DNA from: Corylus avellana
Lineage: Eukaryota > Streptophyta > Magnoliopsida > Fagales > Betulaceae
Direction of reading: 5' to 3'
NCBI RefSeq assembly: GCF_901000735.1
Contig: NC_081541.1
Coordinates: 30,062,813 to 30,126,812 of the forward strand
Length of the DNA: 64,000 nucleotides
Below the pieces are notes generated by a model. The model ran no database searches and had not been told where the DNA came from. It saw nothing but the letters and a program-made list of their open reading frames with translations. Position 1 is the first letter of the stretch, and the number at the start of each line of letters is the position of its first letter. Of the stretch, positions 1 to 11,861 are shown piece after piece. Made by a program: the position numbers and the translations under genes.

Positions 1-568
1 AGCAGTCTAGGCCAAGTCGACCTAACGTAAAAATGACGTGCAGATTTCGTCATTATGATCACCTATCATGGATTCATGGTCAAATATCTTATTGAATGAA
101 ACAAATAGTATATAACCTAGCTATTTGCCTTCTTTTTTTTAAAGACAGTGTAAATCAAGTAATCAATTTTCATTGAGTTTAATTTTACATATGGATGAGG
201 ATTTGTAATATGGGTCAAAAAGATAAGAAACTAAATAAAGAGTGTATGTAGCTTCGGCTATGATTTGTTTTAGAGTTTTTATTCTGTTTGTAATAGCTTT
301 TCGCTCGTAACTTTTTATCAATGAATGAATATGAAATATTTTTCTTTAAAACAAATAAATAAAGATGCATGAATTATTTATTATATTATGGGTTTTGAAG
401 GGAGTAATTGATGTTATATTTAGTTGAGAGGCGGTGGTGCGGGTATGGCGTGTAGTATTTCTTGTGGGTAAAATCTAGCAAGCCGACATGTACACCATAC
501 AATAAAGTGATCACTCTCTCACGGGTGCCCATATCTCCATACAAAAACTAAAAGTCAAAAAAACCCAT
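1..568. other. AT-rich intergenic DNA
   Basis: I see no coding potential, RNA gene or transposon terminus here. The last 100 bases form the proximal promoter of the glycine-rich protein gene. Confidence 0.5.
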
Positions 569-576
569 TATAAATA
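569..576 (+). promoter_or_regulatory. TATA box of the glycine-rich protein gene
   Basis: The sequence TATAAATA lies 84 bases before the chosen ATG at 660. Transcription would start near 600, giving a leader of about 60 bases. This placement also argues that the upstream in-frame ATG at 591 is at or before the transcription start. Confidence 0.6.
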
Positions 577-659
577 CCACTTTCCCGCTAGTGCAACACA
601 CACCTCACCAAAAGTCACAACCCAACTTTCCCTGCAAAACTCACAAGCACAAAAGAAGG

Positions 660-1136
660 ATGAAAATGCAGCCCAAGATTTCCCATTTCACTCTCTTCCT
701 TCTCTTCTTGATCACTACTTCAACTTCCATAGCATACAACACTGGTGGTGGTGGTGGTGGAAGAAAGGTTCAATCTCCGGAAATGTCTTCTATGCCCAAC
801 GGTGGGACGGGGACCCCGACTGGTGCCACTGGCTCCGGCCATGGCCCCAATTGGGACTACCGATGGGGGTGGGGATCGGGTCCTGGAAGCGGATGGGGTT
901 ATGGTTCAGGGTATGCCCGGTCTCCCAACGGATTTGGAGGCGGCTTTGGCTTTGGTTCTGGTTCTGGTTCTGACTCAGGCTCAGGCTCGGGTTCTGGAGG
1001 TGGTGGTGCTCAAGATGGTGGGCATGGTTTTGGAACTGGTTATGGAAGCTCGGGAAATGGCGGTTCTGGTGGAGGAAATGGTGGCGACGGGAATCACTCG
1101 CCACCGGAGTCTAAGGACAAGAGGAACCATGGTTGA
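660..1136 (+). CDS. Small secreted glycine-rich protein
   Basis: A single-exon gene of 158 codons. The ATG at 660 (MKMQPKISHF) is preferred over the one at 591, because it starts directly with a hydrophobic signal peptide (residues about 8-22, rich in F, L and I, with likely cleavage after SIA before YN) and because a TATA box lies 84 bases upstream. The mature part is dominated by glycine and serine: a GGGGGG run near residue 28, GWGSGPGSGWGYGSGYA near the middle, (GS)n and GGG runs to the end, and a charged tail (SKDKRNHG). This fits the plant class of glycine-rich cell-wall or apoplastic proteins. The exact role cannot be read from composition alone. Introns are not evident and codon use is GC-richer than the flanks. 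Confidence 0.75.
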   Translation: MKMQPKISHFTLFLLFLITTSTSIAYNTGGGGGGRKVQSPEMSSMPNGGTGTPTGATGSGHGPNWDYRWGWGSGPGSGWGYGSGYARSPNGFGGGFGFGSGSGSDSGSGSGSGGGGAQDGGHGFGTGYGSSGNGGSGGGNGGDGNHSPPESKDKRNHG

Positions 1137-2260
1137 ATGTGTTGCATGGCTTTTAGATATATGATGATTTTACATGGTGTGTAAGCTATATATATATATA
1201 TATATGAGTTTTGCTTTATAAGCCATAGTGGTATGACATATTATGTAGTTTCAATTGCAATTAAGCTCCCCTCTCTCTCTTGAATATAGTTTCCATGCTA
1301 GGGAATTAAGTACTCTTAATTAACTTGAGGGATATTGTTCTAGGGATTAAAGCTCAAAAGTTTATGCAAATTTATGAACAACATTTACCTCCTTAGCTAA
1401 TTTTCAGTGGTACATAATAGTTTTGGGTGGTCAAAATTTGAATTTCTTTGCTGGGATATAATTATTCATTTACTGTCCAAGATTTCTAACAGCTAGCTTA
1501 GGAGCTGACAATAAAAAAAAAAAAGGTTAATGGAAATAAGAAGAAAACTCCGAGAGGATTGATTAAACGACCAAAGCTTGCGAAAGAAAAAAATTATAAT
1601 ATTGGGGATCATCCGATCATATCGACTTCATATAAATATAATATTTTGATAAGAGCCATGAACTGTATCTCTCTCCAAAGCTTGGGAGATATATAGATTG
1701 TATTAGTTAGGCTCATGAATATGAAAACCTGCACAAACAAAATGATTGGAACTTAAGCCCTGCTCGAAGCTTAGTATAGCCCGTAGCAAGTTTTTTCTTT
1801 TCTTTTTCTTTCCTTCTTTTTTTTTTAAGATAAAAAAATATAAATTTATTTGTTCTTGGACCCATACTCTAATAATTTCAGTAGCATCTAAATTCACCTA
1901 ATATGGACTTCTGACTGCAGAGGAGTAATTTCACTAGCCGCTATATACCATTCTTTTATTCTCATTTTATTTTTCAAAAGTTAATGTAACTTATAAAATT
2001 ATCATTGAATTTGTGATAGATCACTATTAAATTTTAATTCAATAATGATTTTAAAAATTACATCAATTTTATAAAGATAAAAAATAATATATAACATTAC
2101 TTAATCGTAAGCCGAAAGAGCGTTGGGGAAGATATGAGCATGTTTTGATCACTACTTTTGACTGTTCTAATGCTAGCTTATTGCTTTGTAATTGTACCCT
2201 TCCCCCTTAATCGCCAATTTGATTTTCTCATGAATTTTCCCATCACTTGTCAAGCAAATT
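1137..2260. other. 3' flank of the glycine-rich gene and AT-rich intergenic DNA
   Basis: There is a short (TA)n tract near 1187-1205 in the 3' flank. Around 1980-2085 lies a weak palindromic stretch with arms around TTATAAAATTATCATTGAAT, similar in style to 7445-7545. This may be a decayed MITE. No gene is seen. Confidence 0.4.
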
Positions 2261-2437
2261 TTAGGTACCATCTTTCTATTCTCCTAAAATTCTCTTAAAA
2301 TCCTCCTAAAACTGATGTTGCTTTCAAAATCACCATTAAATTTTAGATGAATCATACTTGAATTTTGATCCAATGGTAATTTTGAAAGTCACATCAGCTT
2401 TAGGAAAATTTTAGGAGGATAAAAAGATGGTACTTAG
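2261..2437. mobile_element. Palindromic MITE (about 177 bp)
   Basis: The left end TTAGGTACCATCTTTCTATT is matched by the reverse complement of the right end (CTAAGTACCATCTTTTTAT). The arms stay complementary through CTCCTAAAATT, so most of the element can fold into one hairpin. It has no coding capacity. A clear target-site duplication could not be fixed, so the superfamily is left open. Confidence 0.6.
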
Positions 2438-3462
2438 CATTACTCTTACAACCTCACCATATAAGATCCATAACCAAATGTGAAATGTGGGATTTAAGGG
2501 TATTTTTTGGCTTTCCACATCCATATAAACAACACCCCCCTTTCCTTTTGTTTGCTTCATGATAGTTGTTTAAAACATCATTATTTTACTCTCAAAAAGT
2601 ACTCTTTGCTTTTTCTCGCATCAAGATGGGGGCTAAATCATGAGGACTAAGAGTCAGCATCAGGCACTACAACATGTAAGGTTGGATTTTAACGGTAAAG
2701 ACAATGTCACTTGCAATGAAATTTTTTTAAAACAATAATCAAAATTTATAAATTCCCGTTTCATGGTCACTAGATCCATAAAATACTAATAAAACTCATA
2801 CCATCACACCACATTAAGCGAAGGTCACTAATTCGAATCCTCTTTTTTCTTCCCTTGTGTGGACATATCAAAAAATAAAAAAAATAAAGTATCATAAGTC
2901 CAAAACTTGGAAAATTGCAATTCCATATATTTACCATCTTTGACGTGATACAAGAATAAATTACTCATTAAGGATTCAAGCACGTCCACCAATAAATTAC
3001 ACAGCTCATTGGGCTGTGGACCACGCTCTCTCCACATTTTCGTTTTTACAATCAAACAAAAATAATCTAGAGAAAATTTGAGGGTCTCTTTATCTGCCCT
3101 GCCATGCACGTTCTCGATGACTTCCTCTCAATACCACGTCCACAAAGTGACACAGCAACCCCCACTGATCACTAAAACGTTTTGGATAGAGGAATATATT
3201 TCCAGCGGAGAACGCAAAACCATCAATTTGGCTGCTTCATCCAAAGAGATGAAAATTGAATATATCTTCCTTGCTATATACATGATCTATAAATGAAGGG
3301 AGAAGAATTGTCAAACAACCAAAATTCTCTCTTTCTTTTTGGCAAGTGACCAAAATTACCTCTTGAAAATATAATATAAGCACAGTATGAAGAAGATTAC
3401 AAATACAAAGATTACTACTAACTTTGATGGCAGGTTGAGCAAACCATGAAATAGTTATTTAA
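2438..3462. other. Intergenic DNA, nothing recognised
   Basis: The short open frames around 2828-3296 on both strands show no protein family, no codon bias and no gene signals. I see nothing else in this stretch. Confidence 0.4.
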
Positions 3463-3899
3463 GGGGTAATTTACATTTTGCTCCCATGAACTATAGCGCC
3501 TCTACACTTTCCCCCCATGAACTACCAACTATGACACCGGACCCCATTAGTCAAAGAGGTTAAAATTGACGGTCAATGATCATGTGCAAGGCATGTGCCA
3601 TTTTTAATTTTTCTTCTACTTTTGCCCTCATTTTAAGTTATTTTCATGTGTTGGATTAGGGTTTAGGAAGGTATAAGCGTCATTTTCTCAGTCTGAAGTG
3701 AGGGCAAAAGTGAAAAAAAAAAAAAAATTTAAATGGCACATGACTTGTATATGACCATTGACCAACGGTCAATTTTAACCCCTTTGACTAACGGAATGGA
3801 GTTTTTTGTCATAAAATAGTAGTTTGATGGGGTCAAGTGTCATAGTTGGGAAAAAGTGACACGGCGCTGTAGTTCATGGGGGCAAAAAGTAATTACCCC
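3463..3899. mobile_element. Inverted-repeat MITE, possibly Mutator-like (437 bp)
   Basis: The left end GGGGTAATTTACATTTTGCT and the inverted right end GGGGTAATTACTTTTTGCC match, and pairing continues (CCCATGAACTA, TAGCGCC, GGTCAATTTTAACC inside). The 9-base flanks are GTTATTTAA (3454-3462) and AACATTTAA (3900-3908), sharing the last six bases. This fits a decayed 9-bp Mutator-type target duplication. It is non-coding. Confidence 0.6.
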
Positions 3900-4860
3900 A
3901 ACATTTAATCAAAAGAAATAAACACATAGAAAACTGAAAAATGACATCTACCAAACTACAAACATGGACACTATAATGCAAACTAAAAACAGCATAGTTA
4001 CCAAGCTGACTTCCATCGACTCAAAGAAACTATATTTTCTTCATGGAAAGGCCTCAGATATGTGAGATAAATCATTATCTTAGAAAGATAATCATGCAAT
4101 GTAGGCAAAATATTTCAAAATCATCACCGGCCTCAAATAAATAAAGGAGAAAACAAATATATAAAAGCCCCTAAGAATTTTCACTCTTCACACAGTATAA
4201 AAGCTTTAATCATTTCACCAATTATGGACTATCATATCAAGTTTGTAAGGGAATTGTAGAAAAAGTTCTAACACCCAGAGCATTATATATAACTGTTCAT
4301 TGGGCTTCAAGAGATCTGCCAGAACAATTTAAGAACAGAACCACTAATTCTGGGATATTCTCACATTCTTAAAATCTGCAATACCACCCGACACTTCAAC
4401 ATCAATTCAACCAATATTCACCAACAAAGCAAAAAGATAATATTAAATATAAAACAATTTGCAACTTCACTTATCAACAATAATTTCAAAATTACAATTT
4501 TTGGGATAGAACCTAGAAAAAAATCAACGTTCAATGAGCTTCTTTAGTACCAAATCCATTCAAACAGTGTTACAACCTCTGCTATAATCACTTACCTTGA
4601 CATTGCAGATAATTTTTTGTGCAACTATTTTTATGTAATTTGATTCCAATTTCATGCTCAAATCTTTCGTTAAATAAATGAGAATTAGGAAAATTCAAAA
4701 AATAAAGCACAGATTAACAAACAGGCACAAAAACTTATTCAATTTAACTGTCATAACCCATCTCTACACCACACAAAAACAAGCTAAAGAAATAGGGAAA
4801 TTCAATATTTCTTAATTTCCTATACACACAAACATGAGAGAGGGACAATGGGGAAAGAGA
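3900..4860. other. AT-rich intergenic DNA or introns of an uncertain minus-strand gene
   Basis: There is no protein match. On the minus strand there is a good splice-donor-like AAG/GTAAGT near 4597 and an acceptor-like TTTTTTTCTAG near 4516. The stretch could therefore be intronic to the uncertain gene at 4861-5338. No clear coding exon is visible. Confidence 0.25.
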
Positions 4861-5230
4861 TTACTCAGTAGTGGCTTCAAGAGTTTTAGGTTCGATTCTG
4901 CCAGCGTACTTCCTCAACTTAAAATCTCAGAAGAGGGAGCTTTGTCATCCTCATTGCAATCTCTATTTCCCCCAATAACTATTTCAAATCAAATATAAAC
5001 TCAAAAGCCCAAAATTTAACCCATAATAATAATAATTTTAAGAACAGCTAACGATTCGAGAATTTTGTTGCCTATGAATTTCTTGCAGTGAAAAATGATT
5101 TGGAAATGTAAAAACAGAGAAAGAAAAGGAAAGAGTGAGACCCGCAAAATTTTCTCGCAAGAGAAAATCCTGCATTCCGGTCTGTTGAGCTTGGATTTCA
5201 CCAAGTCATCGCTGCGATCTTCTCTTTCAT
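4861..5230 (-). other. Candidate two-exon micro-ORF on the minus strand (uncertain)
   Basis: On the minus strand a TATA box (CCTATAAATT, about 5329-5338) is followed by a GA-rich leader and an ATG at 5230. The first block (5230-5202) reads MKEKIAAMT and stops at a good donor (TTG/GTGAAA). A second block (4912-4861), after an AG at 4913-4914, reads KYAGRIEPKTLEATTE and ends in TAA. A GTAATC donor just before the stop means the frame could instead continue into further exons. I recognise no family. The TATA-leader-ATG-donor order is what makes it worth recording. A chance arrangement is equally possible. Confidence 0.2.
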
Positions 5231-5257
5231 CACGATTAAACCTCAAACATATGCGTG

Positions 5258-5278
5258 GAGAGAGAGAGAGAGAGAGAG
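5258..5278. repeat. (GA)n microsatellite
   Basis: About ten uninterrupted GA units, read as CT on the minus strand. CT tracts are common in plant 5' leaders, which fits the candidate minus-strand transcript starting near 5300. Confidence 0.85.
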
Positions 5279-5419
5279 GCTGAACCTGAGGGGTTGCCCA
5301 GTTGAGATGGAAAAGCACCAAAGGTGGTGAATTTATAGGGATGACCGCTAGGGTTTTATCGGGGCTTTGGAAAGATAGGATATGCACGTGTTTTGTTTGC
5401 TGAAATCTCGGCTCCATCT

Positions 5420-7544
5420 TTGAAATATTTGCAATGGGGCGTCTGATTTGTAAAATTTAGGAAACTTCTTCAATTTTCAGAAGTATATGAGATTTTGCAA
5501 TTTAAAAATTTGTAAGGTTAGTAAAAAATATTGTTAAAAGTAGTGTTGCTTTTTATACCCATTTATCATGCGGGACAAAATTGTAAAATTATTTTCAAAA
5601 TTAATAGTTATTAAATATTATTTTGTGTCTTGAAAATCTTTTAAAATTGAAAGTTTCTCTATTCTCTCTTTCATCCGGATCAAGAGTAAGAATGACTTTT
5701 CCTTGTAGTCCCTTTCTCTCCTTTTTAATTAGAAAAAATAAAAATAAGGCAATTACTATTAAGTAATTACAATGATTTTGTGAGATTTGTTTAAAATTTG
5801 GCGTGTCTATTGACTAAATAACTTGCAAGGGATTTGGTGTGAAAAATATCAAAAGAGATGAGATGGGATTAAAGCCATTAGAGAATGATCACCATTAGTG
5901 AAAACTCAACTCAACACTTCAAATACTAAGATCTTGAGTTCAATGAGCTAAAGTACATTATATGTTGTGATTGCAAGCACTATAAATTTTAGTTTTTAAA
6001 CTAATTTGATATCCCAAAGTTAGGTTACTCAGAGCTTGGAATGTTACAATTGAGGCTGTCTATTTTGTACTTAATAAGCTTATAACATACTTATGTTGAA
6101 TTGAATTAGTTACATAGCACTTTTGATAAGCCTATATATTTAAGTGTCAAATGTGGTGCCACCTTCTTAGACCAAGGGCGGAAGCACCCTTTGGCTTGGG
6201 GTGTCCGGTCCCTCCAAGCCATATGGTGGTTCCCAAGAAAATATATATTTTTAAAAAATAGATCTTTAAAATTAATTTTTGCACTCCTAATAATTTTTTT
6301 TTAAAAAATTGTCTTTTCAAACTAAAAGTTATAGTTCTGCCCCTTTGTGAGACTAAGATTTTCTCTTTGTTGCACTCATGACTCTAGGATATAGACACAA
6401 GACTAATCCATGTGTTGACTTAAAAGAACTACTCAAATAGAAGAAAACACGTGTGAGATATGTCTGACTTGTCAAATACGATAGCTAGTTCAAAGATTGT
6501 CCACCATGATATCTTCATTAGCTTTAACTTATTATTACTATATGAATGTTCAGTCCTCAAGGCACCTTCATTTATGTATGAGTTTTTCTATTATAGTTAA
6601 ATTGTGTTTTGATTTTGAAAATGACAGAGGATTGTAAAAGATTTTTCAAAATCAATATATTAGCATGAGATTATATATCTAATTTGTGGTATGAGATTGT
6701 TTTAAATTGAAGGTAGCATTGGAATAAAAGAGTTAAAGGTCCAACACACACAAAACTATTGTTTTAAAAGCAAGCAATGATTAAGTGTATGCTTTAGTTT
6801 CGCACAACCGCAAGTAGATCTAATGGTTGGATTTACTAGACCATCAGTAGAGTCTAACTGTAAGATAAAATTATGTTTGATCTAATGGTTGAGATTAGAT
6901 GATCGTTACTAACAATTACGATATAACAATAATAATTAAATAACTGTTAATAATAATTCAATACAACAATCAAAATGACGTGTCTGTTAATATTTAATGA
7001 TCAGATTTTGATGACTGCTAAAATGGTAGTTAATTAATGTTAATTGTGAAATTACATGTTAAGCATGTTAGTGAACATACACTAAAACGGTTAGTTTAAC
7101 ACTATAAATAGTCCATTGTAGACCAACTTTAAATACATAAAATCTATCTTCTTTAGTCTCTCTACAAATCTTTTGTAGTCTAAAAAACTTGAGTCTCTTT
7201 CTTGATATAATAGAAAATTTGAGGATGTTGAGGTTTGATTTTATTTTGATACAAAATGCAATTAAACTATTTGAGATCCATTATAATATGTGGTGTGACT
7301 GTTTACCTACCAATTAACAGATAAAGTCAACTGAAACAAAATTAGGGTCAAGATTGAGACTTTCTATAATGACTTGAAAAAGAATAGCTTTCTTGCAAGA
7401 AAATACAAGTAATTCTAGGTGGCATATTTGTGTCTTACTTGTGTTATATTAAAAATGATGTGATTATTAAAATCATTATTAGACTTATGATTGATCATTA
7501 TTGAATTTTAATCGAAAGGTTTAATAGCCACATCATTCTTAGGG
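5420..7544. other. AT-rich intergenic DNA, nothing recognised
   Basis: No coding frame of note. A TATA-like CTATAAATAG lies near 7102. A short local repeat (GATCTAATGGTTG) occurs twice around 6815-6890. A palindromic stretch at about 7445-7545 resembles the one at 1980-2085. No terminal repeats of an LTR element were found. Confidence 0.4.
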
Positions 7545-7790
7545 CCTGTTTGAGATTGCGCTTGAGGAACCTAAAAGTACTTTTAACATTCAAAAAGTTC
7601 GTTTGAAAAAAAAAAGTATTCGTTTGATAAAAACAATTAAAAGCGTTTTTAAAGGTTTAAAAAGTCTAAAATGGTTAAAATGTACTTTTAACAAAAACTT
7701 AAAAATAAAACTTTTGCTAAATTTTTTTTTTTAACTTAAAATCTCTATTTCTTAAACTCAATTCCGAACATACTTTTAACTATCCACAAG
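7545..7790. mobile_element. Possible MITE with a GGGCCTGTTTGAGATTGCG end
   Basis: The start AGGGCCTGTTTGAGATTGCG resembles termini of common plant hAT-type MITEs. The interior has the usual AAAAGT/ACTTTT pattern, and the same motif type borders the element at 11862-12789. A right terminus is not clear (a degenerate ATTCCGAACA at about 7762), so limits are approximate. Confidence 0.35.
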
Positions 7791-7876
7791 TAGAATTACT
7801 CAGAAAATACGGCCAAAAAGAAAGAAAGAGAAAGAAAAAGACGTTCATGCGAATGGATTGGATTTTGTGTTGGATT

Positions 7877-7976
7877 NNNNNNNNNNNNNNNNNNNNNNNN
7901 NNNNNNNNNNNNNNNNNNNNNNNNNNNNNNNNNNNNNNNNNNNNNNNNNNNNNNNNNNNNNNNNNNNNNNNNNNNN
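7877..7976. other. Scaffold gap of exactly 100 N
   Basis: A run of 100 N is the usual placeholder for a gap of unknown size. The sequence changes abruptly from unrelated AT-rich DNA on the left to the middle of a LINE on the right. Confidence 0.99.
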
Positions 7977-9529
7977 CAAGCTCTTTTGGCTAAACAAGGC
8001 TGGCGTCTTTGGACCTCACCGGATAGGTTGGTGGCAGCGATTTTCAAAGCCAAATACTATCCAAATAGTACGGTTTTGGAGGCACAATTAGGCAATAAAC
8101 CTTCTTTTGCTTGGCGAAGTATTCAAGGAGCATCTAGGATCATCAAAGATGGTTTGAAATGGAGAATTGGCACTGGGTCAAAGGTCAGAATTTGGGGTGA
8201 TAAATGGCTAAATACCCACTCAACTTATATGGTTCATTCTCCCCCAAGGATTCTAGATGACGAAGCAAAAGTGGAGGAGTTGATTGATCACAATAGAAAG
8301 GAGTGGAAATCAACGCTATTAGGGGAAATATTCACTGAGGAGGAGCAGATAGCCATTCAGTCGGTGCCAATCAGTGCCACCACTCAACCGGATAAGTTGG
8401 TGTGGCGAGGAACGAAAAATGGAGTGTTTACCGTGCGTAGTGCATACCATATGCTGAAGGAGCAAGAGATGGAAAACACACCTGAAAGCTCCAACCGACA
8501 AGGCAAAAACGGTGTGTGGAAAGGAATATGGGAATTGAATTCTCCCAATGTCGTGAAAAACTTCATGTGGAGAGCCTGCAAGGACATACTACCGACTATG
8601 GAGAATTTAGTAAGAAAAAAGGTGAGTGGGGATCCTCTGTGCCCAATTTGTCAATTAGAGATAGAAAGTACGGCCCATGCTTTTTGGGAATGCCCAGCTG
8701 CCCGAGATATCTGGGCTGTGTGCAGAAAATATTTCCAGAAAAGCTCATCCACTGGAACCGACTTCTTTCATATCGCGGGAGCTGTGTTCGAGATGGGGGG
8801 AGGAGAAATTTTTCGGATCTTTGCTGAAACCTCGAGAAGAATCTGGCTGCGTCGAAATGGATGGGTCTTTGATCAAGTATTCACGCACCCTACCCAGATA
8901 GCACAGGATGCAGAAATGGCAGTACTAGAGTATGAGAAGGCCAATGCTCCTGATGCTCAAACGAGAGAGGTCCGAATGGAGAATCATCACAGGTGGAAAA
9001 AACCTGGAAGGGATTGGGCGAAAGTAAATGTTGATGCGGCTCTGGACAAGAAGACAAAAAAAATGGGTTTTGGGTTAGTATTGTGGGACCATGAAGGCTA
9101 TTATGATGAAAACTATTACGAGAATGGGCCTATGGGATTCAGCTGCTGCGGAGGCCTTAGCAGCCTATTTTGGGGTAGTAGCAGGGCAAGAACAAGGGGT
9201 GCAACAACTGATCCTGGAGGGGGACGCAAAGCAGATTATTGATGCAATCCAGGAACAAGGACAAAACCAGAGTCTACTTGGTCAATTGATAGACGATATT
9301 CGAATGGGTCTAAATGGTTATGCAAAATGGAAGGTGGAACATGTGCATCGTGAGGCAAACAGAGTGGCCCATATATTAGCTAAATTGGCTCTTAAACAGA
9401 CCACTGATAATGTATGGTTTGAAGAGGGTCCTGATTGTATTAGAGATATTTTATTGTCTGAGCTTTTGCTTGGCCAATGATCCAGTTTTTATATAAAAAT
9501 TACGAAACTTTCAAAAAAAAAAAAAAAAA
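7977..9529 (+). pseudogene. LINE A: 3' end of an L1-type retrotransposon (zinc-binding RT tail and RNase H)
   Basis: Reading starts inside ORF2 just after the gap. First comes the C-terminal RT-linked region (SFAWRSIQGASRIIKDGLKW, then RIWGDKW). Next is the zf-RVT domain with its Cys pair CPIC and the HAFWECP motif (about 8640-8700). Last is an RNase H domain: VNVDAAL with the first Asp, AAEALAAYFG with Glu, LEGDAKQI with Asp, and HREANRVAH. A frameshift at about 9095-9125 separates the first half of RNase H from the rest, which ends at 9480. A 17-base A run (9513-9529) is the poly-A tail. The same architecture is found in LINE B on the minus strand. The element is dead. Its 5' part is missing or lies in the gap. 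Confidence 0.88.
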
Positions 9530-10272
9530 GTCTACATATGTATATGAATAATATAAATGTATAATATCAATAGTTAATCATATGATTCAATGACAATTCA
9601 AATACTTTATTCAAGACTTCAAGTGAATCATATTATTAATGTACAATGATGATATGATTCGTATAATATCAAATTAAGTAATTGACATTGGATTAAACAA
9701 TGACCAATGTGTTACTTATAAACATAATTTAAGTATTAATGTATTATCATTATAATTGATATGATTATATCACATGATGACTTGATCATTAAATCATATG
9801 ATTATATAATAATAAATAATACATATATAATATGACATAACTCATAAGTCATAAGTCTACAAGTTAATCATATGATTCATGTACAATGATAATCACAATT
9901 GATTCAATTGAATTAAACAATATATTACTTATAACTACAAGTCTACAATTTAATTAAAGCATTATTAGATACTTTAGGAATTTAGGATTTAGGAGTTTGA
10001 ACATTACCATTTACCATTATATATTAAGTTCAATTCAAAGAAAAAAGATTATAAGTAAATATGATAAGAATTTAAATAATTAATCATATGAATCATATGA
10101 TATAATTTAATGAGACTATATGATTATATAATATCAAATTAAGTAATTGACATTAGATTCAACAATATGTTACTTATAATCACAATTGAAGTATTAATGT
10201 ATTTTTTGAACATTTTTTAGAAAAAGAAATTTAACCATTTTTTGAAAGAAAAAAAAAAATTAACAATTTTGA

Positions 10273-10306
<34 letters not shown>

Positions 10307-10660
10307 GCTTATAGTTATATTATATGCATATTGAATAATATAAATGTATAAGATAAATATTTAACTATATGATCCAATTACAATTCCAATACTTAATCAA
10401 CTATTCATGTACAATGACAATGACAATGTGATTCATATAATATCAAATTAAGTAATTGACATTGGATTAAACAACGTGTTACTTATAACTACAATTGAAG
10501 TATTTTTGTTTGTTTGTAAGTTTATAAGATCAACACTTAATCATATGATCAAATTACAATTCAAATATTTATAGCAATTGGGCCAAAGAAGATATTAAAA
10601 ATACAAGAAAAAAAAATGAGGGTAAAAAAAAGCCCAAAAAAATAAGCCCAAAAAGCCAAA
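9530..10660. other. Very AT-rich stretch with internal repeats
   Basis: No coding signal. A module containing TATCAAATTAAGTAATTGAC followed by a CATT(A/G)GATTAAAC-type tail occurs three times (about 9668, 10133 and 10441). The stretch runs into the GCGGTTAG-rich hAT end at 10680-10840 and may be the interior of that element. The left end was not found. Confidence 0.4.
10276..10303. repeat. (TA)n microsatellite
   Basis: Fourteen TA units without interruption in the AT-rich stretch. Confidence 0.85.
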
Positions 10661-10679
10661 AAAAAAGCCCAATTTTAAA

Positions 10680-10840
10680 AAAGCGGTTAGCGGGCGGTTA
10701 TCTATTTCACTAACCGCTAACCGGCCACTAACCGCTAGGCGGTTAGCGGTTGCGGTTAGTGAAATTTACTAACCGCTAGGGCGGTTACGGTTAGCGGTTA
10801 TTGCCACTAACCGCTAACCGTAACCGCCTTTGCACCCCTA
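10680..10840. mobile_element. Right end of an hAT (Ac-like) element with GCGGTTAG subterminal repeats
   Basis: The end read inward is TAGGGGTGCAAAGGCGGTTA, nearly the same as the left end of the complete hAT element at 55210 (TAGGGGTGAAAGGCGGTTA). Many direct and inverted copies of GCGGTTAG and ACTAACCGC fill the last 160 bases, as expected for subterminal transposase-binding repeats of this superfamily. The 8 bases outside the end are CTCTAGAG. No partner copy was found, so the left end is missing, decayed or in the gap. Confidence 0.7.
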
Positions 10841-10849
10841 CTCTAGAGG

Positions 10850-11170
10850 GGAAGAGAGCATTAATTGTGTCCCATAAAATGTTTATTGATTACGTGCTAA
10901 AGTTATTTTCATCAAGTGGTTGGTTAGTACGTACGTCTACCCTTAATTATGTGCTCCATTTATTTTCATCAAAATATATCTTTAATTTATTATTTTATCT
11001 GTTAAATCTTTATTCTCGTTTTCTTTAGCATTTATTTATGCTAATTACGTAAAACTTTACATTTGAATTGTAAGTAGTCCCACAAGAAGAGGACTATAAA
11101 GCGTACGTGTACAGATGAAACACAACAACTTAGGCTGACCAGGCATTGACCTTAATTCGCAAAAGATAAG
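10850..11170 (+). promoter_or_regulatory. CHX-type 5' flank without a gene (ghost module, upstream half)
   Basis: From the ATAAAATGTTTATTGATTA motif (about 10875) through ACTATAAA (11093-11100) to GCTGACCAGGCATTGACC (about 11135), this stretch is paralogous to the promoter/leader regions of CHX1 (about 13065-13385) and CHX2 (35361-36290). No CHX exon follows. The CHX-type 3' flank resumes at about 11615. Confidence 0.75.
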
Positions 11171-11614
11171 GTAAACATTCTTTCTTTAAGATCTCGTGTT
11201 TAATTCTTTCTTTTCTACACGTGTGAATTGATTAGTGTTTGGCACTAAGAAAATGTATCTCTAAGAGTTTTGTTACCCATTAGGGCAGTTGCTAAAAACT
11301 AAAAAGGAATAATGGAATCCGAGAGCTTTTGATTTTGATTCCCACTTATGCAAGCCTATTATTTTGTGGCCTTTTTACTGTTCATTATGGGCCTTCAAAG
11401 ATCGCCCAGGTTGCTTCTCTCATGTTCATTTACAGGCCTCAGCCCACTTAGCTAAAACACTTGGCCCAATGCTGACATAAGAGATGGTCGACGTACGCTT
11501 ATGTGGGCTGGCTGCATGCCTTAGTCTATCCAACATGGATGCATTGCATGCAATTTTTATTTTTAAATTTTTCTTATTTTCTGGTAGTGGTTTTATGCAT
11601 GGAATATTGATTTC
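11171..11614. other. DNA occupying the place of the missing CHX coding region
   Basis: This 440-base stretch lies between CHX-like 5' and 3' flanks but has no similarity that I can see to CHX exons or introns. The short minus-strand frame at 11426-11659 has no recognisable features. Confidence 0.5.
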
Positions 11615-11861
11615 ATTTTCAAGTGAAAAGGAGGAATAAGAGTGGGACAATTTATGCAAAAGAATATAGATTTTATATTAAAAGACATAACTTGTAAGTT
11701 TCTTTCATGTACAAGTATGGGGAGCTAGCATCTACAAATTCAGGAAGTTGAGGAGAGAAACTCTAGTTTTGATCAAACGCCTACACAAGCACCTAAAAAG
11801 TTGATTTTGTACATACTTAACATCGTTCTTGTCAAATTTTCATGTAATTGAAATTGAGAGT

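Noticed and set aside
745..1164. Open frames overlapping the glycine-rich gene (plus frame 745-1164 and minus 790-1104)
   Set aside because: Shadows of the repetitive glycine codons. Only the 660 frame has a signal peptide and promoter.
5016..5417. 133-codon minus-strand open frame
   Set aside because: It begins upstream of the TATA box, crosses the CT-rich leader and has no domain. The start codon would not be in the transcript.
10680..10840. GGTTAG repeats looking like telomere-type repeats
   Set aside because: The units are GCGGTTAG in both orientations, not TTTAGGG, and end in an hAT terminal repeat shared with 55210. They are transposon subterminal repeats.
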